Assembly: GCF_011682145.1 (NCBI RefSeq) | Contig: NZ_WHJH01000014.1 | Span: forward strand, 62,001-126,000 | Reading direction: 5' to 3' | Length of the DNA: 64,000 nucleotides | DNA from: Massilia mucilaginosa | GTDB taxonomy: Bacteria; Pseudomonadota; Gammaproteobacteria; Burkholderiales; Burkholderiaceae_D | Shown: one piece after another, positions 1 through 8,393 of the stretch | Layout: each line of letters begins with the position of its first letter | Numbering within the stretch: position 1 is the stretch's first letter | Notes under the pieces: model-generated | What the model was told of the DNA's origin: nothing | Databases searched by the model: none | Seen by the model: only the letters and a program-made list of their open reading frames with translations | Made by a program: the position numbers and the translations under genes

Positions 1-384
1 TTTCTGGCGTGCCGGGAAATGCTCCAGCATGCCGGTGATGATCACCGGCCGGTTGGTGCGGTAGTACTGTTGCAGGAAGTCCTCGCCGGAGAGCCGTTCC
101 CGTCGTTCAATCCCCTCGTCGTACAGCCGGTTCAATTGCGACTGGATGTTGAGCACCCAGTCGCGCTTGTTGACCCGATTGGCCAGCCTGCGCGCAGCCT
201 GCAAATACGGGCTGCGCAGCGCCGCGTCGATTTCGGTCCGGGCATTCGCCTGGGACAGGTTCGATTTGACCAGGATGGCGGCGATCGTCTCGGGCGGTGT
301 GCCGAGCATGAGGTTTTCGGCGATCCAGCGGCGCCAGTCGTCGTTGAGCTGCATGGCCGGCTTCGCGTTCGATTGAATTTTCAA
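1..384 (-). CDS. cupin-like (JmjC/Cupin_8) domain protein, N-terminal part
   Basis: Only the N-terminal 128 codons are inside the window; the gene runs off the left edge. The visible part has a helical lead region (DDWRRWIAENLMLG, then repeated Q/R-rich helices) followed by FLQQYYRTNRPVIITGML, which is the typical entry into a Cupin_8/JmjC-type beta barrel of 2-oxoglutarate/Fe(II) oxygenase-like proteins. The metal-binding residues would lie outside the window, so enzymatic activity cannot be judged. I chose a TTG start because GGAG lies 7 nt upstream of it; an in-frame ATG 27 nt further upstream (position 411) is the alternative. The family assignment comes from the RPVIITG segment and the helical lead region, not from a complete domain. 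Confidence 0.7.
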   Translation of the reverse strand, partial: MKIQSNAKPAMQLNDDWRRWIAENLMLGTPPETIAAILVKSNLSQANARTEIDAALRSPYLQAARRLANRVNKRDWVLNIQSQLNRLYDEGIERRERLSGEDFLQQYYRTNRPVIITGMLEHFPARQK

Positions 385-462
385 GAGGTTTCTCCAGGAG
401 GTTGCGGGCATGGAGAAACCGGCCGCCTTGTGAGTCGGCAACCGGTCCCTCCGCTTAGCCGC

Positions 463-2130
463 TTAGCGGCCCTTCCATACTGCGCTGGTCAGGGTACCGT
501 TGGCATCGCCGTCGAGTTCCCAGGAGAACGCGCCACGCAGGCCCTGATCGCGCACATACTTCATCTTCACATCGATGGTGGCCGGATCGTCATAGCTCCA
601 CCATTCGCTGTTCGTGGTCAGCAGGTACAACTGCTTGGTCACCGGATGAGTCCAGCGGGTGCCGGCCTTATTGATGAGAACCTTGTAGTCGTCGATGCCG
701 GATTCGTACTGGCCGGCTGCCGGACCGCTTGCTGCCTGGTACAAACCGTCGCCGCGCGGGCCGGGGCTCACGCCTTTCCAGCCGCGGCCGTAGAACGGCA
801 CGCCCAGCAGGATTTTGTTCTTCGGCATGCCGGCTGCGATCAGCGTCTTGATCGCGTCGTCGGTGTTGTACTTGATCAGGTTGCCGGTCGCCGGGTCGGC
901 AGGGTCACGGTAAAGTGGCGCATGGAAATTAGTAGTGTTTTCCCATCCACCATGGAAGTCGTACGTCATCACGTTGACCCAGTCCATGTACTGACTATAC
1001 AGCGCAGGTTCGGTCTGGGCAATCTTCTCGCCGCCGGCGCCGATGGCGGCCGTCAGCGGATAGCGTTTGCCGTCGAGCTTGCCCTGTGCGTCGAGCTGGG
1101 CGCGGAACTCGGCCATCAGCAAGGTGAAGTTGCGCTTGTCGTTGACCGTGTCGACCGTGTTGTACGACTGGCCGCCACCGCCCGGGTATTCCCAGTCGAT
1201 ATCGATGCCGTCGAACACGCCCTTGGCCGCGCCCGGTCCGCCGCGTCCATCCTGCACCGGCAAGTCGCCGGCAATGAATTGCTTGATGCACGAGCGCGCC
1301 AGCTGCTTGCGCAGGGCGTCGGTCTTGGCGGCCGCCGAGAAGTAGCGCGACCAGCTCCAGCCGCCCAGCGAAATGAATACTTTCAGGTTCGGGTGGGCCG
1401 CTTTCAGCAGTTTCAGCTGGGCGAAGTTGCCGGTCAGCTTGGCATCCCAAGGGATGACCTTGCCGTCGACGGTGCGCGCAGGCGAGCGCTGGTAATCGGC
1501 ATAGGCATCGCCGCCGGTGCCGGCGTCGGCTGGCGGCGGCGTGGTGTTGCCGGTTTCGGCCTTGGTCACCATGTCGCATTCGTAGCCGCCGTTTTTGGCG
1601 TACACATTGCCGAAGGCATAGTTGATGAAGGTGAGCTGGTCAGCCACGCTGGTCGGCACGCCGTTCACTGGTGTCTTGGTGGTATGGATGTCGGCCACTT
1701 CGTAGCCACGGCCGTACACGCCCCACTGCGCGAAGTAGGAACCGATTTCACGTCCGCCGACCGGGGTGGGGGTCGGCGTCGGTGGCGTTGGGGTCGGCGG
1801 CGTCGGTGTTGGCGGCGTCGGTGTCGGGGTCGGCGGGGTAGGCGTCGGCGTCGGGGTATCGGTGGTCAGTTCCCACGGTCCCCATTGTTCTGTGCCGGGG
1901 ATATTGTTCTGGGTCCACCACTTGGCTTTGTAGACCTTGCCCTGGTAGACCGCGCAATGACCGGCGGTGTAGATGGCGCTCGCATTCCAGTCGGCGCAGG
2001 CGACCACGGCCGCAGCCGTTTTGGTCATGCTGCCCTGCATGTCGGATTTGTCGCCGCCGCTGCCGCCGCACGCGGCGAGCATGCCGCCGATGAGCGCGAT
2101 CAGCAGGCTGCTCTTTGTGTTGTATTGCAT
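463..2130 (-). CDS. GH18 chitinase, lipoprotein with chitin-binding module
   Basis: Secreted or surface-anchored endochitinase of glycoside hydrolase family 18, hydrolysing beta-1,4-GlcNAc bonds. The order of parts is: signal peptide with lipobox LAAC (Cys21), a CBM5/12-type chitin-binding module at about residues 47-88 (WNASAIYTAG ... YKAKWWTQNNIPG ... WGPWEL), a Pro/Thr linker at about 91-123, then the GH18 barrel to residue 555. The catalytic motif DxxDxDxE is intact (FDGIDIDWE, Asp307 to Glu314, Glu being the proton donor), and the barrel motif SLGGWSWS is present at about 254. The ATG used is preceded by AAGGAG at good spacing; an in-frame start 15 codons upstream lacks such a site. It stands alone, just downstream of a 117-bp palindromic element that may lie in its promoter region or 5' leader. 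Confidence 0.93.
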   Translation of the reverse strand: MQYNTKSSLLIALIGGMLAACGGSGGDKSDMQGSMTKTAAAVVACADWNASAIYTAGHCAVYQGKVYKAKWWTQNNIPGTEQWGPWELTTDTPTPTPTPPTPTPTPPTPTPPTPTPPTPTPTPVGGREIGSYFAQWGVYGRGYEVADIHTTKTPVNGVPTSVADQLTFINYAFGNVYAKNGGYECDMVTKAETGNTTPPPADAGTGGDAYADYQRSPARTVDGKVIPWDAKLTGNFAQLKLLKAAHPNLKVFISLGGWSWSRYFSAAAKTDALRKQLARSCIKQFIAGDLPVQDGRGGPGAAKGVFDGIDIDWEYPGGGGQSYNTVDTVNDKRNFTLLMAEFRAQLDAQGKLDGKRYPLTAAIGAGGEKIAQTEPALYSQYMDWVNVMTYDFHGGWENTTNFHAPLYRDPADPATGNLIKYNTDDAIKTLIAAGMPKNKILLGVPFYGRGWKGVSPGPRGDGLYQAASGPAAGQYESGIDDYKVLINKAGTRWTHPVTKQLYLLTTNSEWWSYDDPATIDVKMKYVRDQGLRGAFSWELDGDANGTLTSAVWKGR

Positions 2131-2176
2131 GTTGTCTCCTTGGTCGATGGGTGTCCGTTTTACGATCTTCTGCATG

Positions 2177-2293
2177 GGACCTCGAAAAACCTACTGCGCG
2201 GCGCCATTTTCGCCCTGCGATGCTCACCGTACGTTCGTACGGCTGCGCTTCTTAGACGAAACTTGCACCGCTCGCTACGGTTTTTCGAGGTCC
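2177..2293. repeat. 117-bp MITE-like long palindrome
   Basis: The element is bounded by a perfect 15-bp inverted repeat, GGACCTCGAAAAACC at one end and its reverse complement at the other. The two halves remain alignable as imperfect reverse complements all the way to a central hairpin CCGTACG-TT-CGTACGG. Transcribed or single-stranded it would fold into one long hairpin. It contains no convincing gene. It sits 46 bp upstream of the chitinase start. Only one copy was seen here, so calling it mobile is inference from its architecture. Confidence 0.7.
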
Positions 2294-2629
2294 CTCTGCA
2301 ATCGGAACTGCGCCGATCAATCCGGAAAACGGTGAGCCAGAGTGAGCCTCGGAGAATTGGTAGTCAAGTGGTTTTAGCGAGTTGAGTAAAATGAAATACC
2401 AGTTAGATTTCTGAAAGAATGTCGCGTCCAGGCAAGGTATGCCTTTATCGCGCATGCATATTCGGGAAACGCATCGTCAAGTGTAGGGTTGGAGAAAGGC
2501 GGGATATCAGAGAGATATCAAATTGTACACAAGGTCAGTAGTACCGATTTAGTACCCATTTTGATTGGTATTACCCGCGCCGCGTAGGAAGCGGCGGGTT
2601 TTTCATGCGCGTGACGATTTTGTTGAAAA
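2294..2629. other. intergenic region between chitinase and phosphoribosyltransferase genes
   Basis: About 335 bp without a convincing gene. It is AT-richer than its surroundings, as expected for the chitinase promoter region. Short open frames on the minus strand here have no ribosome binding site and no recognisable product. The only structure I can support is the hairpin followed by a T run at the right end, listed separately. Confidence 0.5.
2573..2603 (+). terminator. hairpin with T run (plus-strand intrinsic terminator)
   Basis: A GC-rich stem (ACCCG/CCGC pairing with GCGG/CGGGT, 2-nt bulge) with a 7-nt loop is followed by five T on the plus strand. On that strand there is no annotated gene upstream, so it either ends an unrecognised short transcript or blocks read-through coming from the left. 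On the minus strand, where the phosphoribosyltransferase gene ends nearby, there is no T run. Confidence 0.45.
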
Positions 2630-3211
2630 TCACCGCTGCTTGAGGTCTTCCGGACGGATTGCCCACAGGCCAGGCAAGTTGCGCCAGTAGCCATACACAT
2701 CCATGCCGAAACCGACCACGAACTTGTTGGGAATCGACAGGCCGACGATGTCCGCCTTGACCGGTTTGCTGCGTTTCAGGGCCTTGTCGGCGAACACGGC
2801 GATGACGACTTCGGCCGCGCCCATGTCGAGCAGGCGCTGCTTGACCTGGGCCAGGGTTTCGCCCTCGTCCAAAATATCGTCGAGCACGATGATGATGCGG
2901 CCGGCCACGCTGGGGCGCGGGATGACTTTCCACACCACATTGCCGCCCTGGTCGTCGTCGCCGTAGCGGCTGACGTGGATGTAGTCGAATTCGAGGGGGA
3001 AGCGCAGCTGCGGCAACAGGTTGCCGGTGAACACGACGGCGCCGCCCATGACGCCGAGCACGAGCGGGAAGGCGGCGTTGTCAAGGCGGTCGAAGCGGGC
3101 GTTGAGCTTGTCCGCGACCTGGCGCACGGCGGCCTGGACGGCGGCGCCATCGAAGATTTCCTCCGCATTGTTGAGAAGGGTGCGTGCACGTTCAGCGTGG
3201 AATTCTTGCAT
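2630..3211 (-). CDS. hpt: hypoxanthine(-guanine) phosphoribosyltransferase
   Basis: Purine salvage enzyme transferring phosphoribose from PRPP to hypoxanthine or guanine, cytosolic. The PRPP-binding signature of type I phosphoribosyltransferases is clear: a run of hydrophobics into VLDDILDEGET at about residues 109-119. The flexible-loop region lies at about 76-93 (DYIHVSRYGDDDQGG) and the C-terminal purine-stacking segment is VVGFGMDVYGYWRNLPG. Length of 193 residues is normal for the bacterial family. I used the ATG; a TTG ten codons upstream is possible. The gene appears monocistronic, with a REP-like palindromic element just upstream. The exact purine preference is not decided by the sequence. 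Confidence 0.85.
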   Translation of the reverse strand: MQEFHAERARTLLNNAEEIFDGAAVQAAVRQVADKLNARFDRLDNAAFPLVLGVMGGAVVFTGNLLPQLRFPLEFDYIHVSRYGDDDQGGNVVWKVIPRPSVAGRIIIVLDDILDEGETLAQVKQRLLDMGAAEVVIAVFADKALKRSKPVKADIVGLSIPNKFVVGFGMDVYGYWRNLPGLWAIRPEDLKQR

Positions 3212-3302
3212 GGTAGTTAGCTCATAAAGGACACCAGGCAATTATGCGGGAAAGTGCACTGCACAATGGGGACCGTTGGAATTGTGCGACACGGCGAGCG
3301 CC

Positions 3303-3394
3303 CGTCGTTCCCGCGAAGGGCTGGGCGCCCCCACGGCAACCCATAGCACCTATGCTCAAAGGTGCTATGGATCCCCGCCTGCGCGGGGACGACG
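3303..3394 (+). repeat. REP-like palindromic element, copy 1
   Basis: Composite of hairpins bounded by CGTCGTTCCCGCG at one end and the inverted CGCGGGGACGACG at the other. The middle hairpin is CCATAGCACCT / AGGTGCTATGG with an 8-nt loop. The right hairpin is TCCCCGC-CTGC-GCGGGGA. The 54-nt right half matches copy 2 at 9344-9397 with only two differences, and these two are base-paired to each other. The copy lies in an intergenic region. Confidence 0.85.
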
Positions 3395-3467
3395 AGGGTG
3401 GGGGCGGGAACGATGTCGGTGGTGCGGCGAATGCCGTCGTTGGTCGCGTGAGCGACATAGCGACAGT

Positions 3468-4748
3468 TCAACTGTAATCGCGCAAATCCTCGATCACCTT
3501 GCCATCGTCAGCCAGGGTCCCAGGCGACTCGAACCGCACTTCCCCGCGCAGCTTGGTCACCTCGCGAATCGACTCCACGATCGCCGCCGCCTGCGCCGCA
3601 TCCGGCGCCGTGGCCACCTCGCAGTGCAAGGTCATCACATCGTTGGCCATCCTGCCGGTCACCACCAGGCGCGCCTTCAAGATGCCCGGATGCCGGCGCA
3701 CGATGTTATTCACCTGCGACGGATGCACGAACATCGCCCTGACCTTGGTAGTCTGGTCGGCCCGTCCCAGCCAGCCGCGAATCCGGCTGTTGGTGCGCCC
3801 GCAGCGCGACGGCCCGGCATCGACCAGCAGCGCCGACATATCCCCCGTCGCAAAGCGGATCAAGGGATAATCCGCATTGAACAAGGTCACCACGATCTCG
3901 CCGATATCGCCCGGCGCCACCGGCTCGCCGCTCCCGGGGCGCACGATTTCGAGCACCACATCCTCATCGAGCATCATGCCGGGATTGAGCACGCCGCCGG
4001 TGGCCGTTTCGTACGCCATGCTGCCGATATCGGCCGACGCATAGGTCTGGAACACATGCGGCACGCCGTTTTCGCGGAACCACGCGCGCAAGGACTCCGG
4101 CAGCGCCTCGGCGCCCAACAGCGCGTTGCGCATGCTGCTGATGTCGGCCCCCATCTCGCGCGCCTTTTCGATAATGATGCGCAAAAACGAGGGCGTGCCC
4201 ACATACGTATCCGGACGCAGGTCGGCAATCGCCTGCACCTGCATCTCGGTCTGCCCGGCGCCGGCCGGAATCACCGCGCAGCCGATGCGCGCCGCCCCGC
4301 CTTCGACCATGAAGGCGGCCGGCGTAAAGTGATACGAAAAGCAGTTCTGCAGCAGCCCGCCCGCGCGCACGCCGGCCGCGTACATCGGCCGCGCAAAGCG
4401 CCACCAGTCCTGGCCGCGTCCCTCCGGATCGAAAATCGGCCCCGGCGACACATACACGCGCGACAGCTCGCCGACGGGCGTCACCGCCAGCCCGCCGAAG
4501 GGCCTGGACGCCGTCTGCAGCGCCTTCAGGTCGGCCTTGCGCGTGATCGGCAGCGTCGCCAGCGCGGCGCGGCTGTCGATGGCGGCACTATCGACGCCCT
4601 CCAGGATGCGCGCCCAGCCCGGCGCGCTGCGGGCGCGCTCGATCAGTTGCGGCAGGCGCGCCATCAGGTCGCGCTCGCGCTCCTGCGGATCGCGCGTCTC
4701 CAGCGCGTCGAGGGTGTCGCGGGTGTCCCCGAGGTTGTCTACCTTCAT
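3468..4748 (-). CDS. phenylacetate-CoA ligase-like AMP-forming acyl-CoA synthetase
   Basis: Adenylate-forming enzyme of the PaaK-like family (426 residues, the usual PaaK length), expected to activate an aromatic or other carboxylic acid to its CoA thioester with ATP. Family features visible are the FSYHFTPAAFMVEGGA and VIPAGAGQTEMQ segments, YASADIGSMAYE in the position of the adenylate-binding Y-x-S/T-E loop, LIRFATGDMSALL with the ribose-binding Asp, and a C-terminal small domain carrying GRADQTTKVRAMFVHPSQV. It is the last gene of an eight-gene operon with a LivFGHMK-type importer; its ATG overlaps the stop of the YjbR-like gene (ATGA), so translation is probably coupled. Importer plus ligase suggests uptake followed by CoA activation of the same substrate class. 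The substrate is unknown. Confidence 0.85.
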   Translation of the reverse strand: MKVDNLGDTRDTLDALETRDPQERERDLMARLPQLIERARSAPGWARILEGVDSAAIDSRAALATLPITRKADLKALQTASRPFGGLAVTPVGELSRVYVSPGPIFDPEGRGQDWWRFARPMYAAGVRAGGLLQNCFSYHFTPAAFMVEGGAARIGCAVIPAGAGQTEMQVQAIADLRPDTYVGTPSFLRIIIEKAREMGADISSMRNALLGAEALPESLRAWFRENGVPHVFQTYASADIGSMAYETATGGVLNPGMMLDEDVVLEIVRPGSGEPVAPGDIGEIVVTLFNADYPLIRFATGDMSALLVDAGPSRCGRTNSRIRGWLGRADQTTKVRAMFVHPSQVNNIVRRHPGILKARLVVTGRMANDVMTLHCEVATAPDAAQAAAIVESIREVTKLRGEVRFESPGTLADDGKVIEDLRDYS

Positions 4749-5098
4749 GCTTGTTCTCCGATCTGGCGTTGCAGCTTGCGGGTCAACTTGGCAAAAATCA
4801 GTTCGTAGGCGCGCCGCAGCAGCGCCGCGCCTTCCGCGTCGCTGAGCGCCTTCGCGTCCTCCACGTACACCCACTTGGCCCGCGCCAGGTACGGCGCGGG
4901 AATGATGCCGGGGCGGTCGGTCAACTCCAGAAAGCGCTCGTCCTCCACCTTGAAGCAGATGCCGCTGGCCGGCACCGCGTGATCCGACATCGCGAACATC
5001 TTCTCGCCCACCGAATACACGGCCCGCGTGTCCCATTTCAGGTCTTCGGTCGCGCCGGGGAAGGTGCGGCACAGCGCTTTTGCAGCTTCAAAATTCAT
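4745..5098 (-). CDS. MmcQ/YjbR family protein
   Basis: Small (117-residue) protein of the MmcQ/YjbR (DUF419, CyaY-like fold) family. The family pattern is clear: CRTFPGATEDLKWD near the N-terminus, VYSVGEKMFAM, then CFKVEDERFLELTDRPGI and PAPYLARAKWVYVEDAKAL. Members are often annotated as DNA-binding from their fold, but no biochemical role is established that I can rely on. It lies between the LivF-type ATPase gene (9-bp gap) and the PaaK-like ligase gene (4-bp overlap), so it is co-transcribed with the importer. Its place in an acid-uptake operon is not explained by the family. Confidence 0.88.
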   Translation of the reverse strand: MNFEAAKALCRTFPGATEDLKWDTRAVYSVGEKMFAMSDHAVPASGICFKVEDERFLELTDRPGIIPAPYLARAKWVYVEDAKALSDAEGAALLRRAYELIFAKLTRKLQRQIGEQA

Positions 5099-5107
5099 CG
5101 TGATCTT

Positions 5108-5929
5108 TCAAGCCAGCCAGCGTTTGCGGCGGCGATAAAACTTCATGTCCCTGAAACTCTTGCGCTCGGCCCCGGCCACGCCAAGATAGAACTCCTTGAC
5201 GTCTTCATTGTTGGCCAGTTCCTTCGCCTCGCCTTCCATCACCACGCGCCCGTTTTCGAGGATGTAGCCGAAGTCGGCGTAGCGCAGCGCGACCGTGGTG
5301 TTCTGCTCGGCCAGCAGGAACGACACGCCTTCTTTCTGATTGAGATCCTTGACGATGTCGAAGATCTCTTCGACGATCTGCGGCGCGATGCCCATCGACG
5401 GTTCATCGAGCAAAATCATCGACGGCTTGGCCATCAGCGCGCGTCCGATGGCGCACATCTGCTGCTCGCCGCCCGATGTGTAGCCGGCCTGGCTGCCGCG
5501 CCGCTCTTTCAGACGCGGAAAATACTGGTACACCGCTTCCAGCGCGGCTTTCAGTTCGGCGCGCGGGATACTGCGCGTGTAAGCGCCGGTCAGCAGGTTT
5601 TCCTCGATAGTCAGGTGGCCGAAACAGTGACGGCCCTCCATCACCTGCGACAAGCCGCGCTTGACCAATTCGTTCGGCGTCAGGTGGTCCACCCGTTCAC
5701 CCTTGAACTGCACCTCGCCCTTGGTCACGTCGCCACGTTCGCCGCGCAGCAGGGTCGAGATGGTTTTCAGGGTGGTCGATTTCCCGGCGCCGTTGGCGCC
5801 CAGCAGGGCCACGATCTTGCCTTTCGGGACCTGCAGCGACACGCCCTTCAAAACCAGGATCACATGGTCGTAAATGACTTCGATGTTATTGACCGACAGG
5901 TACGGCGTGCTGGCAGCGATGGTGGTCAT
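5108..5929 (-). CDS. LivF-type ABC transporter ATP-binding protein
   Basis: One of two ATPases of a HAAT-family (branched-chain amino acid/amide type) importer, cytoplasmic face of the membrane. Walker A GANGAGKST at about residue 43, Q-loop region, signature YTSGGEQQMCAIGRAL (TSGGE in place of LSGGQ, as is common in LivF proteins), Walker B MILLDEPSMG and the switch His region LLAEQNTT are all present. The protein carries a basic C-terminal extension of about 30 residues (RRRKRWLA end) beyond the usual LivF end. Downstream of the substrate-binding protein gene and upstream of the YjbR-like gene in the same operon. Substrate should not be assumed to be leucine because of the accompanying acyl-CoA ligases. 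Confidence 0.92.
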   Translation of the reverse strand: MTTIAASTPYLSVNNIEVIYDHVILVLKGVSLQVPKGKIVALLGANGAGKSTTLKTISTLLRGERGDVTKGEVQFKGERVDHLTPNELVKRGLSQVMEGRHCFGHLTIEENLLTGAYTRSIPRAELKAALEAVYQYFPRLKERRGSQAGYTSGGEQQMCAIGRALMAKPSMILLDEPSMGIAPQIVEEIFDIVKDLNQKEGVSFLLAEQNTTVALRYADFGYILENGRVVMEGEAKELANNEDVKEFYLGVAGAERKSFRDMKFYRRRKRWLA

Positions 5930-5998
5930 AGGCTTTTCGCATGGTATAAAAATCCCTCGCGCCGCTGCTCTGGCGCGAGGGCAAGGGACTTGATATGC

Positions 5999-7312
5999 TT
6001 ACTTCATGCAGCTCGGCGTGATCTTCTTCTCGGCCGCGTAGGCCGCCGACGACTCCTCGACCAGCTTGCGCGTGAGGGCCTTGTCGCCCACCACCCAGTT
6101 TGGCGTGATGGCGATCCACTTCTTGCCATCCCACTGCTGGACCTTGACCGCGCCCGAGCCTTCGTGGTCGTCGCAGCTGGTTTTCACGGTCGGGAACATG
6201 CCGAACGCGCCCAGCGCCTTCTGGCGCGCCTCGTCCACGTTCAGGTTTTCCAGGCCCCAGCGAATCTGGTCGCCGGTCATGGTTTTGCCCTTGCCGAATT
6301 TGTCCTGCGCCACGCGGATCGCCTCCACCCACAGGATGCCGGCGGTCAGGCCGCGCATGTGGTACACCGAGCCGATACGCGCCTGGTCGGACAGGTTGCC
6401 CTTGCCGGCCGCGTAGACCTTCTTGCGGATCTCGTCGATCAGCGGGTAGTTACCCGGCGTGTTGAAGGTCATCGAGGTGTAGCCCTTGGCCGCTTCGCCC
6501 GATGGAATCATGTCTTCTTCCGAACCGGCCCACCACACGCCCAGCATCTTCTCGCGCGGGAAGCCGTTGCGCTGCGCGGTCTTGATCGCCACCGAATTCA
6601 TCACGCCCCAGCCCCACAGGATCACGTGGTCCGGCCTGGCCTGGCGGATCTGCAGCCACTGCGACTGCTGCTCGCTGCCCGGCGGCGCCACCGCGATCTT
6701 GATCAACTCGAAGCCGTACTGCTTGGCCTGCGCTTCCAGCACCGGCAGCGGTTCCTTGCCGAAGGCCGAGTCGTGGTACAGGTGGACGATCTTCTTGCCT
6801 TTCAGCTTGGCGTAGCCGCCTTCCTTGTCGGCCAGGTACTTGATCATCGCCGCCGCCTGGTTCCAGTAGCTGGTAATGAGCGGGAACACGTACGGGAACA
6901 CCTTGCCGTTGGCCGCGTCGGAGCGGCCGTAGCCGAGGGTCGTCATCGGGATCTTGTCCTGCACCAGGCGATCGAGCACGCCGTAGGCGATCCCGGTGGA
7001 GAGCGGCTCGACCATGGTGGCGCCGCCGTTCTTGGTTTTCAGCCGTTCGTAGCATTCGATGCCGCGCGACGGGTTGTATTCGGTCTCGCATTCTTCCCAC
7101 AGGATCTTGACGCCATTGACGCCGCCGTTGGCGTTGACCAGGTTGAAGTAGTCGATCGCGCCGCCGTAAAAGCCCGAACCGCCGGCCGCATACGGGCCGA
7201 CGCGGTAGGACGGCAGCGCGAGGAACTGGTCGGCCGCCTGCACCTGGTTGAAGGCGCCGATCAGGGTGGCGCACAGCATGATGCTCTTCATCTTGTGTTT
7301 TACGTGATTCAT
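5999..7312 (-). CDS. periplasmic substrate-binding protein (LivK/HAAT type)
   Basis: Type I periplasmic binding protein of the branched-chain amino acid/amide family, 437 residues. N-terminal Sec signal peptide (ends near VQAAD). Characteristic early segments are GGAIDYFNLVNANGGVNG and LWEECETEYNPSRGIECYERLK, and the middle carries KKIVHLYHDSAFGKEPLPVLEAQAKQYGFEL. It is longer than classical LivK (about 370 residues), as are the homologues encoded next to acyl-CoA ligases. The gene follows the LivM-type permease by 21 bp and precedes the LivF-type ATPase by 69 bp. Its ligand is unknown; a carboxylic acid later activated to a CoA ester is the inference from the neighbours. Confidence 0.92.
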   Translation of the reverse strand: MNHVKHKMKSIMLCATLIGAFNQVQAADQFLALPSYRVGPYAAGGSGFYGGAIDYFNLVNANGGVNGVKILWEECETEYNPSRGIECYERLKTKNGGATMVEPLSTGIAYGVLDRLVQDKIPMTTLGYGRSDAANGKVFPYVFPLITSYWNQAAAMIKYLADKEGGYAKLKGKKIVHLYHDSAFGKEPLPVLEAQAKQYGFELIKIAVAPPGSEQQSQWLQIRQARPDHVILWGWGVMNSVAIKTAQRNGFPREKMLGVWWAGSEEDMIPSGEAAKGYTSMTFNTPGNYPLIDEIRKKVYAAGKGNLSDQARIGSVYHMRGLTAGILWVEAIRVAQDKFGKGKTMTGDQIRWGLENLNVDEARQKALGAFGMFPTVKTSCDDHEGSGAVKVQQWDGKKWIAITPNWVVGDKALTRKLVEESSAAYAAEKKITPSCMK

Positions 7313-7333
7313 TGTGGTCTCCGGAAGAATGCG

Positions 7334-8392
7334 TTAGTGCGGGAACGGCCAAAGCCGCAGTTTTTCTTTGCCTACTTGCCACAGGCGCGCAAGGCCGTGC
7401 GGCTCCACGATCAGAAAAAAGATAATCAGCGCGCCGAACACCATGAACTCCAGGTTCGACGCCACCGAGGTTGGCAGCGACAGGCTGTGCGCCAGGATAT
7501 TGAGGAACACCGGCAGCAGCACGATGAAGGCCGCGCCCAGGAAGGAACCGAGCACCGAGCCGACCCCGCCGATGATGATCATGAACAGGATGCGGAACGA
7601 CAGATCGAGGCTGTACGCTTCCGGTTCGACCGTGCCCAGATAGGCATAGGCGTACAGCGCGCCGGCCACGCCGCAGTAGAACGAACTGACCGCGAACGCC
7701 AGCAGCTTGGTGCGCATCGGCCGAAAGCCGATCACTTCGGCCGCCACGTCCATGTCGCGCACCGCCATCCACGAGCGGCCCACGTTGGAGCGGATCATGT
7801 TCTTGGCCAGCAGCGCCATGAGCGCCACGATCGCCAGCACCAGCATGTACTTGCTGGCCGGCGTATCGAACAGGTAGCCGAAGATGACGATCTTCTGCGC
7901 CGTGATCACGCCCGAGCTGCTGTAATTGGTCAGGTAGGGAATCTTGGTCAGGCACCAGACCACGAAGAACTGGGTCGCCAGGGTCGACGCGGCCAGGTAA
8001 AAGCCGCGGATGCGCAGCGACGGCAGGCCGAAGGCGATACCCACCATTGCGGCGCACAGGCCGCCCAGCACAAAGGCGAGCAGCATCGGAATGCCGGGCA
8101 GGCGCGCGATGAAGTTAAACGAGGCGAACGCGCCGACCGCCATGAAGGCGGCGGTGCCGAGCGAGAGCTGGCCGCAATAGCCGGTGAGGATGTTCAGTCC
8201 CAGCGCGGCCAGCGCAAAGATCAGGAACGGGATCAGGATCGCCGACAGCATGTAGGGCGAGGCGAACAGCGGCACGAGGACGAGCGCCAGCAGCAGCAGG
8301 GCGCCCAGGGCGATGCGGTCCTGGCGGATCGGGAAGATCTGCCCGTCGGTTTCGTAGGTGGTCTTGAATTGTCCGGCTTCGCGGTAAAACAT
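7334..8392 (-). CDS. LivM-type ABC transporter permease
   Basis: Inner-membrane permease of the HAAT importer, 352 residues with about ten hydrophobic segments. LivM signatures seen are LNILTGYCGQLSLGTAAFMAVGAF, FGLPSLRIRGFYLAASTLATQF and GVAGALYAYAYLGTVEPEAYSLDLSF followed by IIIGGVGSVLGSFLGAAF (split here for length). The N-terminal 30 residues are hydrophilic and begin MFYREAG, typical of the long LivM variants paired with fatty acid or aromatic acid ligases. It starts one base after the LivH-type gene ends, so the two permeases are tightly coupled. Confidence 0.92.
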   Translation of the reverse strand: MFYREAGQFKTTYETDGQIFPIRQDRIALGALLLLALVLVPLFASPYMLSAILIPFLIFALAALGLNILTGYCGQLSLGTAAFMAVGAFASFNFIARLPGIPMLLAFVLGGLCAAMVGIAFGLPSLRIRGFYLAASTLATQFFVVWCLTKIPYLTNYSSSGVITAQKIVIFGYLFDTPASKYMLVLAIVALMALLAKNMIRSNVGRSWMAVRDMDVAAEVIGFRPMRTKLLAFAVSSFYCGVAGALYAYAYLGTVEPEAYSLDLSFRILFMIIIGGVGSVLGSFLGAAFIVLLPVFLNILAHSLSLPTSVASNLEFMVFGALIIFFLIVEPHGLARLWQVGKEKLRLWPFPH

Positions 8393-8393
8393 G

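Noticed and set aside
19-2385. Plus-strand open frame of about 788 codons at the left edge
   Set aside because: It is antisense to the cupin-like gene and the chitinase, and contains a Gly/Arg run from the chitinase linker read backwards.
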